Shown here: one piece after another, positions 39,278 to 47,318 of the stretch | Numbering within the stretch: the stretch's first letter is position 1 | Layout: the number at the start of each line of letters is the position of its first letter | Assembly: GCF_015351475.1 (NCBI RefSeq) | Contig: NZ_JADKPR010000003.1 | Span: 124,001-188,000, forward strand | DNA length: 64,000 nucleotides | Direction of reading: 5' to 3' | Source: Flavobacterium sp. HJJ | GTDB taxonomy: Bacteria; Bacteroidota; Bacteroidia; Flavobacteriales; Flavobacteriaceae | The notes under the pieces: generated by a model | The model's database searches: none | The model's input: only the letters and a program-made list of their open reading frames with translations | What the model was told of the DNA's origin: nothing | Made by a program: the position numbers and the translations under genes

Positions 39278-41713
39278 ATGACTAAAAAGAAAAGATTTAT
39301 ACAGATAATAATTTTAATTAATTTATTGCTGATCGGCAGTATAATAATGGGCTATGCACAAAATACTGCTGGAGAAAGAAAACAGCTTTTTAATTCGGAT
39401 TGGAAATTCTCATTGACTGATTCGCCGGAGTATAGCAATGCAGGATTTAATGACAGCGGCTGGCGTAAATTAAATCTCCCTCACGACTGGAGTATTGAAG
39501 GAAAATCAGAAAAAAATAATCCAAGTGAAGGTGACGGCGGTTTTTATCCAATGGGGAAAGCTTGGTACAGAAAAACATTTACAGTTCCTAACGAATGGTT
39601 CGGGAATAAGGTTTCCATTTATTTTGAAGGAGTTTACATGAATTCTGAAGTATTTATTAATGGAAAATCAGTTGGAATACAGCCTTATGGTTATACTTCT
39701 TTTGAATATGATCTTTCACCTTATTTAAAATTCGGAGAGCTGAATACAATTGCCGTTAAGGTTGATAATTCGCAGCAGAAAAACTGCAGATGGTACAGCG
39801 GTTCTGGTATTTACCGCAATGTCTGGTTAACGGTTAAAAATCTGGTTCATGTTAAAACTTGGGGTGTTGCAGTTACTATTTTGGAAATTAAAAATAATAA
39901 AGCAAAGGTTCAGGTAAAAACGATTGTAAAAAATGAAACGGCTGTTGAGCAGAATGTTTTGCTTTCCACGGCGATTATTGATGCTAAAGGTAAAAATGCA
40001 GGTAAGGCAGCAGCTGTTAAAATAGTATTACAGCCAGATGAAGAAAAAGAAACAGTGCAGATAATTACGGTTGAAAATCCAAAGTTATGGTCGGTGGAAG
40101 CACCCAATAGATATCAGGCAAAATCAACACTGAATGTTTATTCAAAGAATGTGGATGCAGCAATAACGGATTTCGGAATAAGAACTATTGATTTTAGTGC
40201 TCAAAACGGATTTTTATTAAATGGAAAAAAAATAAAATTAAACGGAGGCTGTGTGCATCATGATAACGGAGCATTAGGAGCAGCTGCTTATGTCCGTGCC
40301 GAAGAAAGAAAAATCGAACTGCTGAAAGCTGCGGGATTTAATGCGGTAAGAACGTCGCACAATCCGCCTTCAGAAGCTTTTTTAGACGCTTGCGACCGAT
40401 TAGGGATGCTGGTAATTGATGAAGCTTTTGACGGATGGAGAGAAAAGAAAAATACGTATGATTATGCCAGTATTTTTGATAAATGGTGGAAACATGACGT
40501 AGAATCCATGGTGTTGAGAGACCGCAATCATCCTTCAATAATCATGTGGAGCATTGGTAACGAAATTATAGAAAGAACCAAACCTGAAGCAGTTGAAACG
40601 GCAAAAATGCTGGCAGATGCCATCCATAAAATCGATTCATCCCGTCCGGTAACATCAGCAATGACTACCTGGAACCAAGGCTGGGATATTTTTGATCCAT
40701 TGATGGCAGCTCACGATGTTGCAGGATACAATTATCAGCTTCATGAAGCAGAATCGGATCATAAAAGAGTGCCTTCCCGAATTATTGTACAGACCGAATC
40801 GTATCCAAAAGATGCGTTTACTAACTGGGATTTAGTTCAAAAAAATAATTATATTCTGGGCGATTTTGTCTGGACGGCAATGGATTATCTGGGTGAATCG
40901 GGTATTGGGCGCTTTGTGTATCCAGGTGAAACGGAGGGAGAGCATTGGACAGCAAATCTGTACCCATGGCATGGCGCTTATTGCGGGGATGTAGATTTAA
41001 CTGGATGGCGAAAACCAATTTCTCATTACAGAAGTATGCTGTATAATAACAACGAAAAATTATACATGGCTGTCAAAGAGCCAAATCCTGAAAACGGAAC
41101 AATAAAACTGACATCCTGGTCTGTCTGGCCAACATGGGAAAGCTGGACTTGGCCGGGTTACGACGGTAAAAATATTGAAGTAGAAGTATATTCGAAATAC
41201 CCAAAAGTAAGACTGTTCCTGAACGGGAAAAATATTGGAGAGAAAGAAACGGGAAAAGCGCAGGAGTTTAAAGCGACGTTTGTAATTCCTTACACTAGTG
41301 GTGAATTGAAAGCAGTTGGTTTGGAAAATGGTAAAGAAACGGAATCGGTTTTATTAAAAACTGCCGGTCAGCCTGCTAAAATTAAATTAACTGCTGACCG
41401 CAAAATAATAAAAGCTGATGGTCAGGATCTGGTGTATGTAAGTATCGAAATTACTGATGATAAAGGTGTTTTAAATCCAAATGCTGCCAATCAGCTTACA
41501 TTGAATATTTCGGGTGCTGGAACAATTGCTGGAGCAGATAATGCTGATTTAAAAGATACCGATTTGTATACTGCCAATACTCGTAAAGCATGGCATGGAC
41601 GTGCTTTGGTAATTATTAAAAGTAACGGCGAATCTGGAGTAATTAATCTTGAAGTTTCTTCTCCTGATTTAAATAAAAAAGTGATTAATATACAAGCAGC
41701 CAAAAAAAAATAA
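39278..41713 (+). CDS. GH2 glycoside hydrolase, beta-galactosidase of the shorter type
   Basis: 811 residues: signal peptide (about 1-28), sugar-binding domain with NLPHDWSIEG and a GGFYPMGKAWYRKTF strand (about 63-100), SGSGIYRNVW near 171, immunoglobulin-like domain, TIM barrel with acid/base E429 in SIGNEIIE and nucleophile E507 in VQTESYP. Two further C-terminal domains follow, a DUF4982-like one and an invasin/Big-type beta domain with KIKLTADRKIIKADGQD near 705-722. This architecture is typical of Bacteroidota exo-beta-galactosidases, though beta-glucuronidases and beta-mannosidases share the fold. It is much shorter than and clearly distinct from the LacZ-type GH2 at 7035. It begins a run with DUF2264 (25 bp gap). 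Confidence 0.88.
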   Translation: MTKKKRFIQIIILINLLLIGSIIMGYAQNTAGERKQLFNSDWKFSLTDSPEYSNAGFNDSGWRKLNLPHDWSIEGKSEKNNPSEGDGGFYPMGKAWYRKTFTVPNEWFGNKVSIYFEGVYMNSEVFINGKSVGIQPYGYTSFEYDLSPYLKFGELNTIAVKVDNSQQKNCRWYSGSGIYRNVWLTVKNLVHVKTWGVAVTILEIKNNKAKVQVKTIVKNETAVEQNVLLSTAIIDAKGKNAGKAAAVKIVLQPDEEKETVQIITVENPKLWSVEAPNRYQAKSTLNVYSKNVDAAITDFGIRTIDFSAQNGFLLNGKKIKLNGGCVHHDNGALGAAAYVRAEERKIELLKAAGFNAVRTSHNPPSEAFLDACDRLGMLVIDEAFDGWREKKNTYDYASIFDKWWKHDVESMVLRDRNHPSIIMWSIGNEIIERTKPEAVETAKMLADAIHKIDSSRPVTSAMTTWNQGWDIFDPLMAAHDVAGYNYQLHEAESDHKRVPSRIIVQTESYPKDAFTNWDLVQKNNYILGDFVWTAMDYLGESGIGRFVYPGETEGEHWTANLYPWHGAYCGDVDLTGWRKPISHYRSMLYNNNEKLYMAVKEPNPENGTIKLTSWSVWPTWESWTWPGYDGKNIEVEVYSKYPKVRLFLNGKNIGEKETGKAQEFKATFVIPYTSGELKAVGLENGKETESVLLKTAGQPAKIKLTADRKIIKADGQDLVYVSIEITDDKGVLNPNAANQLTLNISGAGTIAGADNADLKDTDLYTANTRKAWHGRALVIIKSNGESGVINLEVSSPDLNKKVINIQAAKKK

Positions 41714-41738
41714 ATTGTAAACATCAATTATTTCAAAA

Positions 41739-43757
41739 ATGAATAAATTTAAAAAAATGCTGTTTTTAGCCAGTATTTTCAGTGTGTCTGTTTTTTCACA
41801 GCAAAAAGAAAATAACTCGGGTGTTTTTCAGGTAAAAAATCCTGATTACAGTCTTAGTCCTTATACAGGAATGACAAAAAAGCATTGGAAAGATGCTGCA
41901 CTTTATTTATTGGAAGGAGCTTTCAGCTACGTTCATACTCTTGATGATCCGATGAAGTTTCCAAAACAGCCGGGAAAAAGTTATCCTCAGGATGAAGGCA
42001 GAGTGCCTACAGAGAAATTAGAAGGTTTGAGCAGGACTTTATTTATAGCCTCTCCGCTTCTAAAGGAAAATCCTGATTTAGTGATTAATAATATCAAAGT
42101 GGCTGAATATTACAGACATCAGTTTAGTAAATTAATTGATCCTAACAGCCCCTCTTATATTGTTCCCCGTGCTAAAAACGGAGGGGCGAGCCAGAATTTG
42201 GTTGAATATGGAGCAATAACAATATCACTGATGACCAATCCTGAGGTGCTTTGGAAACCGCTGCCTCAAGATCAGAAAGATGCATTGGCAAAATCAATGC
42301 TGAGTTATGGTGACGGTCCTACAGTGCCATCCAACTGGAAGTTTTTCAACATTTTTGTATTGAGTTTTTTCAAAGATCAGGGATATGCCGTAAATGAGAA
42401 ACTGCTGGAGGAATATCTGCAGAAATCGTTAAACGATTATAGAGGAGAAGGCTGGTACAATGATAACCCGGCTTATGATTATTATAGCATGTGGGGCTAT
42501 CAATTGTATGGAGCTTTATGGTCCGAGTATTTTGGAAATAAATATTATCCGGAATATGCCGCAAAATTCCGAAGCAATTTTAAAGATATGAATTCCAATT
42601 ACCCGTTAATGTTCAGCCGTAACGGGGAGATGATTATGTTCGGGCGCAGTATCAGTTATAGAATTGCCACAATTGCCGCTTTGCCTTTTATGGGATTAGA
42701 AAAGGATCCTGCGGTAAATAATGGCTGGCTCCGAAGAATTTCATCCGGAGTTTTAAAACAATTTCTGGAGCATCCCGAATTCATGAAAGATAATGTACCG
42801 ACACTTGGTTTTTACGGAGCATTTGAACCGGCCGTGCAGGTGTATAGCTGCAGAGGAAGCGTGTACTGGATGGGAAAAGCTTTTCTGGGGCTTTTACTGC
42901 CGGATGACAATCCTTTTTGGACTGCAAAAGAAAATGAAGGAGACTGGGAAACTAAATTCAAAAAAGATCAGGTTTATAATAATTTTCAAAAAGGTTCAGG
43001 AATCTTAATTACAGATTATCCTGATATTGGAGCTTCAGAAGTGAGAGCCTGGTGCCATGAAAAGAAAAAAGACGACTGGCAGGGTTTCCGATCAACTGAA
43101 AATTACAATCGTCTGTCGTATAATAGCGCTTTTCTATGGCAGGCAGATGGTGTAAACGGAGAAGTTGCCATGAACTATGTTTTTAAAAATGCAAAACAGG
43201 AGTGGGAACCTTTACGTTTATATACTTTCAAAAGATTTGAAGACGGCATTTATTACCGAGATGCAGTTTTGGAAACCAATGATAAAATTAAAATGAGTCT
43301 GGCTGATATTCCTTTGCCAAACGGAATTTTAAGAATCGACAAAAATAACAGTACCGAGGCAGTTTCCATGCGATTAGGACATTATGCGCTGCCAAAATTC
43401 GATAAAGAAATTACAACAGTAACTAAAAAAGTGAATGGAAAAGTTGTGACTATTATTGATAATGGAAAGTACCAATTAGCCATGATACCGCTTTCAGGCT
43501 GGAGCACAGCAGAAACAGTTACAGCCAAAGGCCTGCATCCTGAAAGTGAGATCAGCAAGGTAATTGATGTGGCCGCTAATTTTAATCCAGAGAATAAGGA
43601 ATCCATTTATGCCACAGTAATGCTTTGGAAAAAATCTGGAGAAAAATGGAATAAAAATGAGCTGGCTCCTGTTAAAAGCCTTGAGCAGAAAGAGGGCAGG
43701 GTTATAATTGAATTTAGCAATGGCTTAAAGAAATCTGTGGATTTTGATAAAAAATAG
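41739..43757 (+). CDS. DUF2264 family protein (GH154-like, possible beta-glucuronidase)
   Basis: 672 residues with a signal peptide (1-20). The N-terminal (alpha/alpha)-barrel-type domain (about 30-400) is recognisable as DUF2264: TGMTKKHWKDAALYLLEGAF, EGLSRTLFIASPLL, VEYGAITISLMTNPEVLW, NWKFFNIFVLSFF, GEGWYNDNPAYDYYSMWGYQLYG in pattern. A beta-rich C-terminal part follows. DUF2264 corresponds, to my knowledge, to CAZy family GH154, whose characterised members remove beta-glucuronic acid, notably from arabinogalactan-type glycans. Catalytic residues I cannot name. Next to GH43, GH2 and GH16 this supports an acidic beta-galactan target. The 339 bp gap to the next gene contains a palindromic repeat. 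Confidence 0.82.
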   Translation: MNKFKKMLFLASIFSVSVFSQQKENNSGVFQVKNPDYSLSPYTGMTKKHWKDAALYLLEGAFSYVHTLDDPMKFPKQPGKSYPQDEGRVPTEKLEGLSRTLFIASPLLKENPDLVINNIKVAEYYRHQFSKLIDPNSPSYIVPRAKNGGASQNLVEYGAITISLMTNPEVLWKPLPQDQKDALAKSMLSYGDGPTVPSNWKFFNIFVLSFFKDQGYAVNEKLLEEYLQKSLNDYRGEGWYNDNPAYDYYSMWGYQLYGALWSEYFGNKYYPEYAAKFRSNFKDMNSNYPLMFSRNGEMIMFGRSISYRIATIAALPFMGLEKDPAVNNGWLRRISSGVLKQFLEHPEFMKDNVPTLGFYGAFEPAVQVYSCRGSVYWMGKAFLGLLLPDDNPFWTAKENEGDWETKFKKDQVYNNFQKGSGILITDYPDIGASEVRAWCHEKKKDDWQGFRSTENYNRLSYNSAFLWQADGVNGEVAMNYVFKNAKQEWEPLRLYTFKRFEDGIYYRDAVLETNDKIKMSLADIPLPNGILRIDKNNSTEAVSMRLGHYALPKFDKEITTVTKKVNGKVVTIIDNGKYQLAMIPLSGWSTAETVTAKGLHPESEISKVIDVAANFNPENKESIYATVMLWKKSGEKWNKNELAPVKSLEQKEGRVIIEFSNGLKKSVDFDKK

Positions 43758-43865
43758 TTATTATGATCTGTTGGGGACAATTAGATTTAGTAACTAAAAA
43801 AAAAGAATTTTTATAGTTAAAGTTATCGGATTTGTAATTTAGCTAACGAATTATTCACAAAGTTT

Positions 43866-43933
43866 GTCATCTCGACGCAGGAGAGATCACATAACGTAAA
43901 TAACTAATGTGATTTCTCGTACCTCTAAATGAC
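43866..43933. repeat. REP-like palindrome (GTCAT...ATGAC)
   Basis: A 68 bp imperfect palindrome begins GTCATCTCGACGCAGGAGAG and ends with its approximate complement CTCGTACCTCTAAATGAC. Such 'GTCATtTCGACgaaGGAGAaATC' palindromes are widespread between flavobacterial genes. Just downstream at 44028-44055 is a short AATTCGTGtaattagtgt segment resembling the interior of the MITE-like elements. No gene is seen in 43758-44096. Confidence 0.6.
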
Positions 43934-44096
43934 AAAAAAGTAACTATTAGCTCTTTTTTTATAATTGCACCCAACGGGTTACTTTATCCTATTTGTTTTA
44001 AAAGTTTGTGTAATTAAAACAGATTATAATTCGTGAAAATTCGTGTAATTAGTGTTTGATTTTTTAAAGTAAATGTCTTGAACAATAATAATTAGT

Positions 44097-45293
44097 ATGA
44101 AATTAAATTTAAAAAACAGTATCTTTTTTATTGGAATCCTTGGTTTGTTTTCGGGTTTTGGAAGCACTGCTGAATTCAGCAGAAAGATTATCATCGAAAA
44201 TACACTTCCTTTTGACCGCACGGCAGAAATTATTTCGATAGACCTGCATAAAAACAAAGTTTTTGCTTTGGTTAAGAATTATGAGGACTTACTGGTAAAA
44301 GATGAAAAAGGAAATCTGCTTGTAACACAATTAATTGACTTAAATCTTGACGGCAGGCCTGATGAACTGCTGTTTCAGGCTACAGTTGCAGCTTTGTCCA
44401 AAACAGTTTATACCGTTTTTACCGATGCTGATGCAGCTAAAAACAGACCGGCTCCAGCACTTACCACTTATGCACGTTTTGTACCAGAGCGGATAGATGA
44501 TTTTGCCTGGGAAAATGACAAAGTCGCTTTTAGAACTTACGGTCCCGAAGCACAGCGTCTGGTTGATGAGAAAAAAGCCGGCGGAACACTTTCAAGCGGT
44601 ATAGATATCTGGCTTAAAAAAGTAAATTATCCAATTATCGATTCCTGGTATGCCAAAAATAGTACTGCTTCGGGTTATTATCACATCGATCACGGTGAAG
44701 GATATGATCCATACCATGTAGGTTACAGCAGAGGAAACGGCGGAACAGGAATCTGGGAAAAAGACAGTTTGTACACTTCCAAAAATTTCCAGAAGTATAA
44801 AGTAATTGCCAAAGGCCCGCTGCGTGCAGTTTTTGAATTGGAATACCCTGAATGGAGCAGGTATGGAGTTAAAGAGACAAAAAGAATATCGCTTGATCTT
44901 GGTTCTAATTTTTCAAAATTTGAAAACAGCATCAGCTCTGCTGTAAAAATTCCAAATTATACATTAGGAATTACACTGCATCAGGAGAAAGGAACAGTAC
45001 AGATTGATGCTAAAAAAGGAATTTTTCGTCATTGGGAGCCAATTGATGATTCATTTATAGGAGAAGGAATTCTGATCGATCCAAAAGTGGTAACAAAAGC
45101 TTTTGATTACCGTACCAAAGCTGTTGATCAGAGCCAGATTTTAATCGTTACAAATCCTGTAAATAATGTATCAGTTTATTATGCAGGTTTTGCATGGCTT
45201 AAAAGCGGTCAGGTGAAATCGGCAGAAGAGTGGGACGCCTTGTTAGAAAAACAGTCGAAAATAATCCAAAATCCATTAAAAGTAAAACTGTAG
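44097..45293 (+). CDS. DUF4861 family protein
   Basis: 398 residues with a signal peptide (about 1-22). DUF4861 features fill the protein: KIIIENTLPFDRTAEIISID (about 25-44), LVTQLIDLNLDGRPDELLFQ, WENDKVAFRTYGPEAQRLV, YYHIDHGEGYDPYHVGYSRGNGGTGIW in pattern near 195-221, and ELEYPEWSRYG. The His/Asp/Gly-rich stretch IDHGEGYDPYHVG looks like an active or metal/sugar site. The family is found in Bacteroidota PULs for acidic polysaccharides, frequently near GH88/GH105 or lyases; I know of no settled activity. Here it is the last gene of region B, so a role in handling uronic-acid-bearing fragments is an inference. Confidence 0.82.
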   Translation: MKLNLKNSIFFIGILGLFSGFGSTAEFSRKIIIENTLPFDRTAEIISIDLHKNKVFALVKNYEDLLVKDEKGNLLVTQLIDLNLDGRPDELLFQATVAALSKTVYTVFTDADAAKNRPAPALTTYARFVPERIDDFAWENDKVAFRTYGPEAQRLVDEKKAGGTLSSGIDIWLKKVNYPIIDSWYAKNSTASGYYHIDHGEGYDPYHVGYSRGNGGTGIWEKDSLYTSKNFQKYKVIAKGPLRAVFELEYPEWSRYGVKETKRISLDLGSNFSKFENSISSAVKIPNYTLGITLHQEKGTVQIDAKKGIFRHWEPIDDSFIGEGILIDPKVVTKAFDYRTKAVDQSQILIVTNPVNNVSVYYAGFAWLKSGQVKSAEEWDALLEKQSKIIQNPLKVKL

Positions 45294-45370
45294 TTTATCA
45301 ATACTTTTTTAGCGGTACCAAATAAACAGTAAACAAATAAATGGTACTCGCTGCAAACGTAAACGAGTGA

Positions 45371-45481
45371 AATGGACATATAAAAGAGTTTCAGGAAGTA
45401 GAAAAACTAAACTCTGATGAAAAACATTTTGTAAAATCTTTTCTGGATGCTTTCATTACTGAAAGAAAATTCAGCAATTAG
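45371..45481 (+). pseudogene. C-terminal remnant of an XRE-type regulator
   Basis: A 36-codon frame, opened by a stop and lacking a plausible start, ends EKLNSDEKHFVKSFLDAFI-TERKFSN. This resembles the 'ei.kLs.edk..v..fLdafi' tail of small Bacteroidota helix-turn-helix XRE repressors. The DNA-binding part is gone. The strong terminator at 45501 is probably its original one. Confidence 0.4.
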
Positions 45482-45500
45482 CTCAATAAAGAAAAACTAT

Positions 45501-45548
45501 AAAGCATAAAAAAAACCTAGCAATTTTGCTCGGTTTTTTTTATGCTTT
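45501..45548. terminator. Strong bidirectional rho-independent terminator
   Basis: AAAGCATAAAAAAAACC with AGC pairs with GCT plus GGTTTTTTTTATGCTTT around an AATTTT loop; only one position in the stem mismatches. The A and T tracts make it work in both directions. Confidence 0.8.
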
Positions 45549-45703
45549 ATAGAACAGTTTTATTTGTTCTTCTTTGCGGGAACGGATTGCAAATCCGCTC
45601 TATCGTTGTCGACATGTCAAGGTCGTTCGGTGTATCGGACAAAATTTATCAAGGTCTTGGAAGCACAATCAGATAATACATTAAAACCCTAAATATAAAC
45701 TAT

Positions 45704-45985
45704 ATGTCGTATATCGTTTTTTTATTTTTTAAATACTATAATCAAGGTACTACAAAACAAATTCCTTATCAAAAAGCAGTTTTTAATTTTGTAACACTAG
45801 TATTTATTAATTTAATTTCAGTTGCTTCTTTTTTTATTTCTTTTAAAGAGATTCATTTTTCATAGAGGATTCAATCGTATGCTTTTTTTGGTGTAATATT
45901 GGCGATTATATATTTCGTCATTAGTAAATTTATTCCTGAACAAACTATAAGAGATTATGATGCCACAAACAAGTGGATATGCTAA
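45704..45985 (+). pseudogene. Small two-helix membrane protein gene interrupted by an in-frame stop
   Basis: ATG at 45704 opens 53 codons (MSYIVFLFFKYYNQGTTKQI..., with a hydrophobic helix FVTLVFINLISVASFF) to TAG at 45863. The same frame continues without break to TAA at 45983-45985 (RIQSYAFFGVILAIIYFVIS..., a second hydrophobic helix). One nonsense mutation in a 93-codon gene explains this. The family is unknown to me. A perfect terminator follows at 46012. Confidence 0.5.
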
Positions 45986-46011
45986 CGTGTCTCTATATCG
46001 AAAAAGTAAAT

Positions 46012-46050
46012 AACGAGTTAAAGTATTTTTTGCAAATACTTTAACTCGTT
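46012..46050. terminator. Perfect terminator hairpin
   Basis: AACGAGTTAAAGTATTT and AAATACTTTAACTCGTT form a 17 bp perfect stem with a 5 nt loop, followed by TATTTGTTTT. It ends the small membrane-protein pseudogene. Confidence 0.75.
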
Positions 46051-46600
46051 TATTTGTTTTATGATGCTGTTAAAGTAAACTGTATCGAAGCTGTTTTTAT
46101 TTATTCAGCTAAATTGTTTTTTAAGCTTACAGTTACTATTGTGTATCCCAAGCCGCACTAGCGCAATAAATAGAACTTGTTACCGGAGCTTGCTAGTTCG
46201 GTATCTAAGTTCGTCAAATTCCTAAATAAGATCCTGACTAATAACTGTTATTGATAAATGGATGCAAATTAACTTTTGATGATATTCACTTTTTATAAAA
46301 TTTCTTCCATCTAGTTTATAATTGCTATTCATAGTGAGATTTAGAATATAATTTAGATTTTTTTTAAGTTTTTGCACAAGCATTGGAACGGATTCATCTT
46401 TACCTAAAATTTATTTAAAGCATAGTGTTTTCAAAAACGAAGAAGGTATATTTTAATTCATCTGTCAATTTGAAATGATATTGTCTTTATAAATTAGACA
46501 GCTTCTTTAAGAAATAACCGCAATCTGTCTTTCTCTCCTCTTATTTATAAAACATAAGCTTAGTCTTGTAAAACTCATTAATGCGGGACAGTTTTCTGCA
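46051..46600. other. Gene-free AT-rich stretch
   Basis: I see no credible gene on either strand. Short minus-strand pieces such as LTDELKYTFFVFENTM near 46420-46470 look protein-like but are broken by stops on both sides, so decayed coding DNA is possible. Confidence 0.4.
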
Positions 46601-46603
46601 GTT

Positions 46604-46689
46604 TGTTACATTTTATTTTCATATGTAACGTAGTGTAAAGTATCTGTAACAAACGAATAGTCTGCCTCTGTTTTTAATAAATACTTTTG
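46604..46689 (+). promoter_or_regulatory. Putative operator/promoter of the xylan PUL: three TGTWAC repeats plus -7 element
   Basis: TGTTAC at 46604 and TGTAAC at 46624 and 46645 are spaced 20 and 21 bp. The outer pair also forms an inverted repeat, GTTTGTTACA (46601-46610) with TGTAACAAAC (46645-46654). TACTTTTG at 46682-46689 matches TAnnTTTG. It lies about 630 bp before the first susC of region C, and no other gene intervenes. It is a candidate site for the AraC-type domain of the HTCS encoded at the window end. Confidence 0.45.
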
Positions 46690-47318
46690 AATTATCTAAT
46701 TTTTTATTGATTATTAAAAAAAACAGGTTTTATTTCTCATATCAATAATTATGTTCTTAAAACCTGAAATTGTTCGTATCACATGATTTGGTGTTTCTGT
46801 TTCTTTTCAAAATTTATTAAAGCGATATTTTTTTAAATGAGAAACAGCATTGGTCTCCAAGACAGAAATAGGTAACATTTTAAACATTTGATTTTTGATA
46901 AAAACATTAGTAAACAAATTGCATTTAATGAAAAAAAACAACCAAACAATTAACCAAGAATTTATTAACCATTATGACCAAAATTTTATTTTTTCGAAAA
47001 ACTTTTTTAAGGTCTGGTTTTTTTTGCCAGCCTTTAATCCTCAAACCTTATGAGGAATGTAAAAACAGTAAAACACAAAAACGATTCAAAAATTTTTTAA
47101 GCAGCAGCTTGAGTCTGGATGCAGAGAGCTTTGTCAAGACCATTTATAATCCACAAATCCAAATGATCTCGCTTAAGCATTGATAATTTGAATATGGGAT
47201 TATAAATAACAGCCTGAATTAAAGTAAGAATATTATCAATTTCCGGCTGGAAAAAATATAAAATTAATTTAATCAAGTCTGTATCTGTTTATCAGCAGTA
47301 TTGATAACAGTATAAAGT

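Noticed and set aside
46160..46215. GC-richer stretch with ACCGGAGCTTGC that might be a small RNA or tRNA scrap
   Set aside because: Only a weak local stem forms, with no cloverleaf or terminator; not enough to name it.
46974..47183. 69-codon open frame before the first xylan susC
   Set aside because: No signal peptide, domain or plausible start context; probably leader DNA of the xylan operon.
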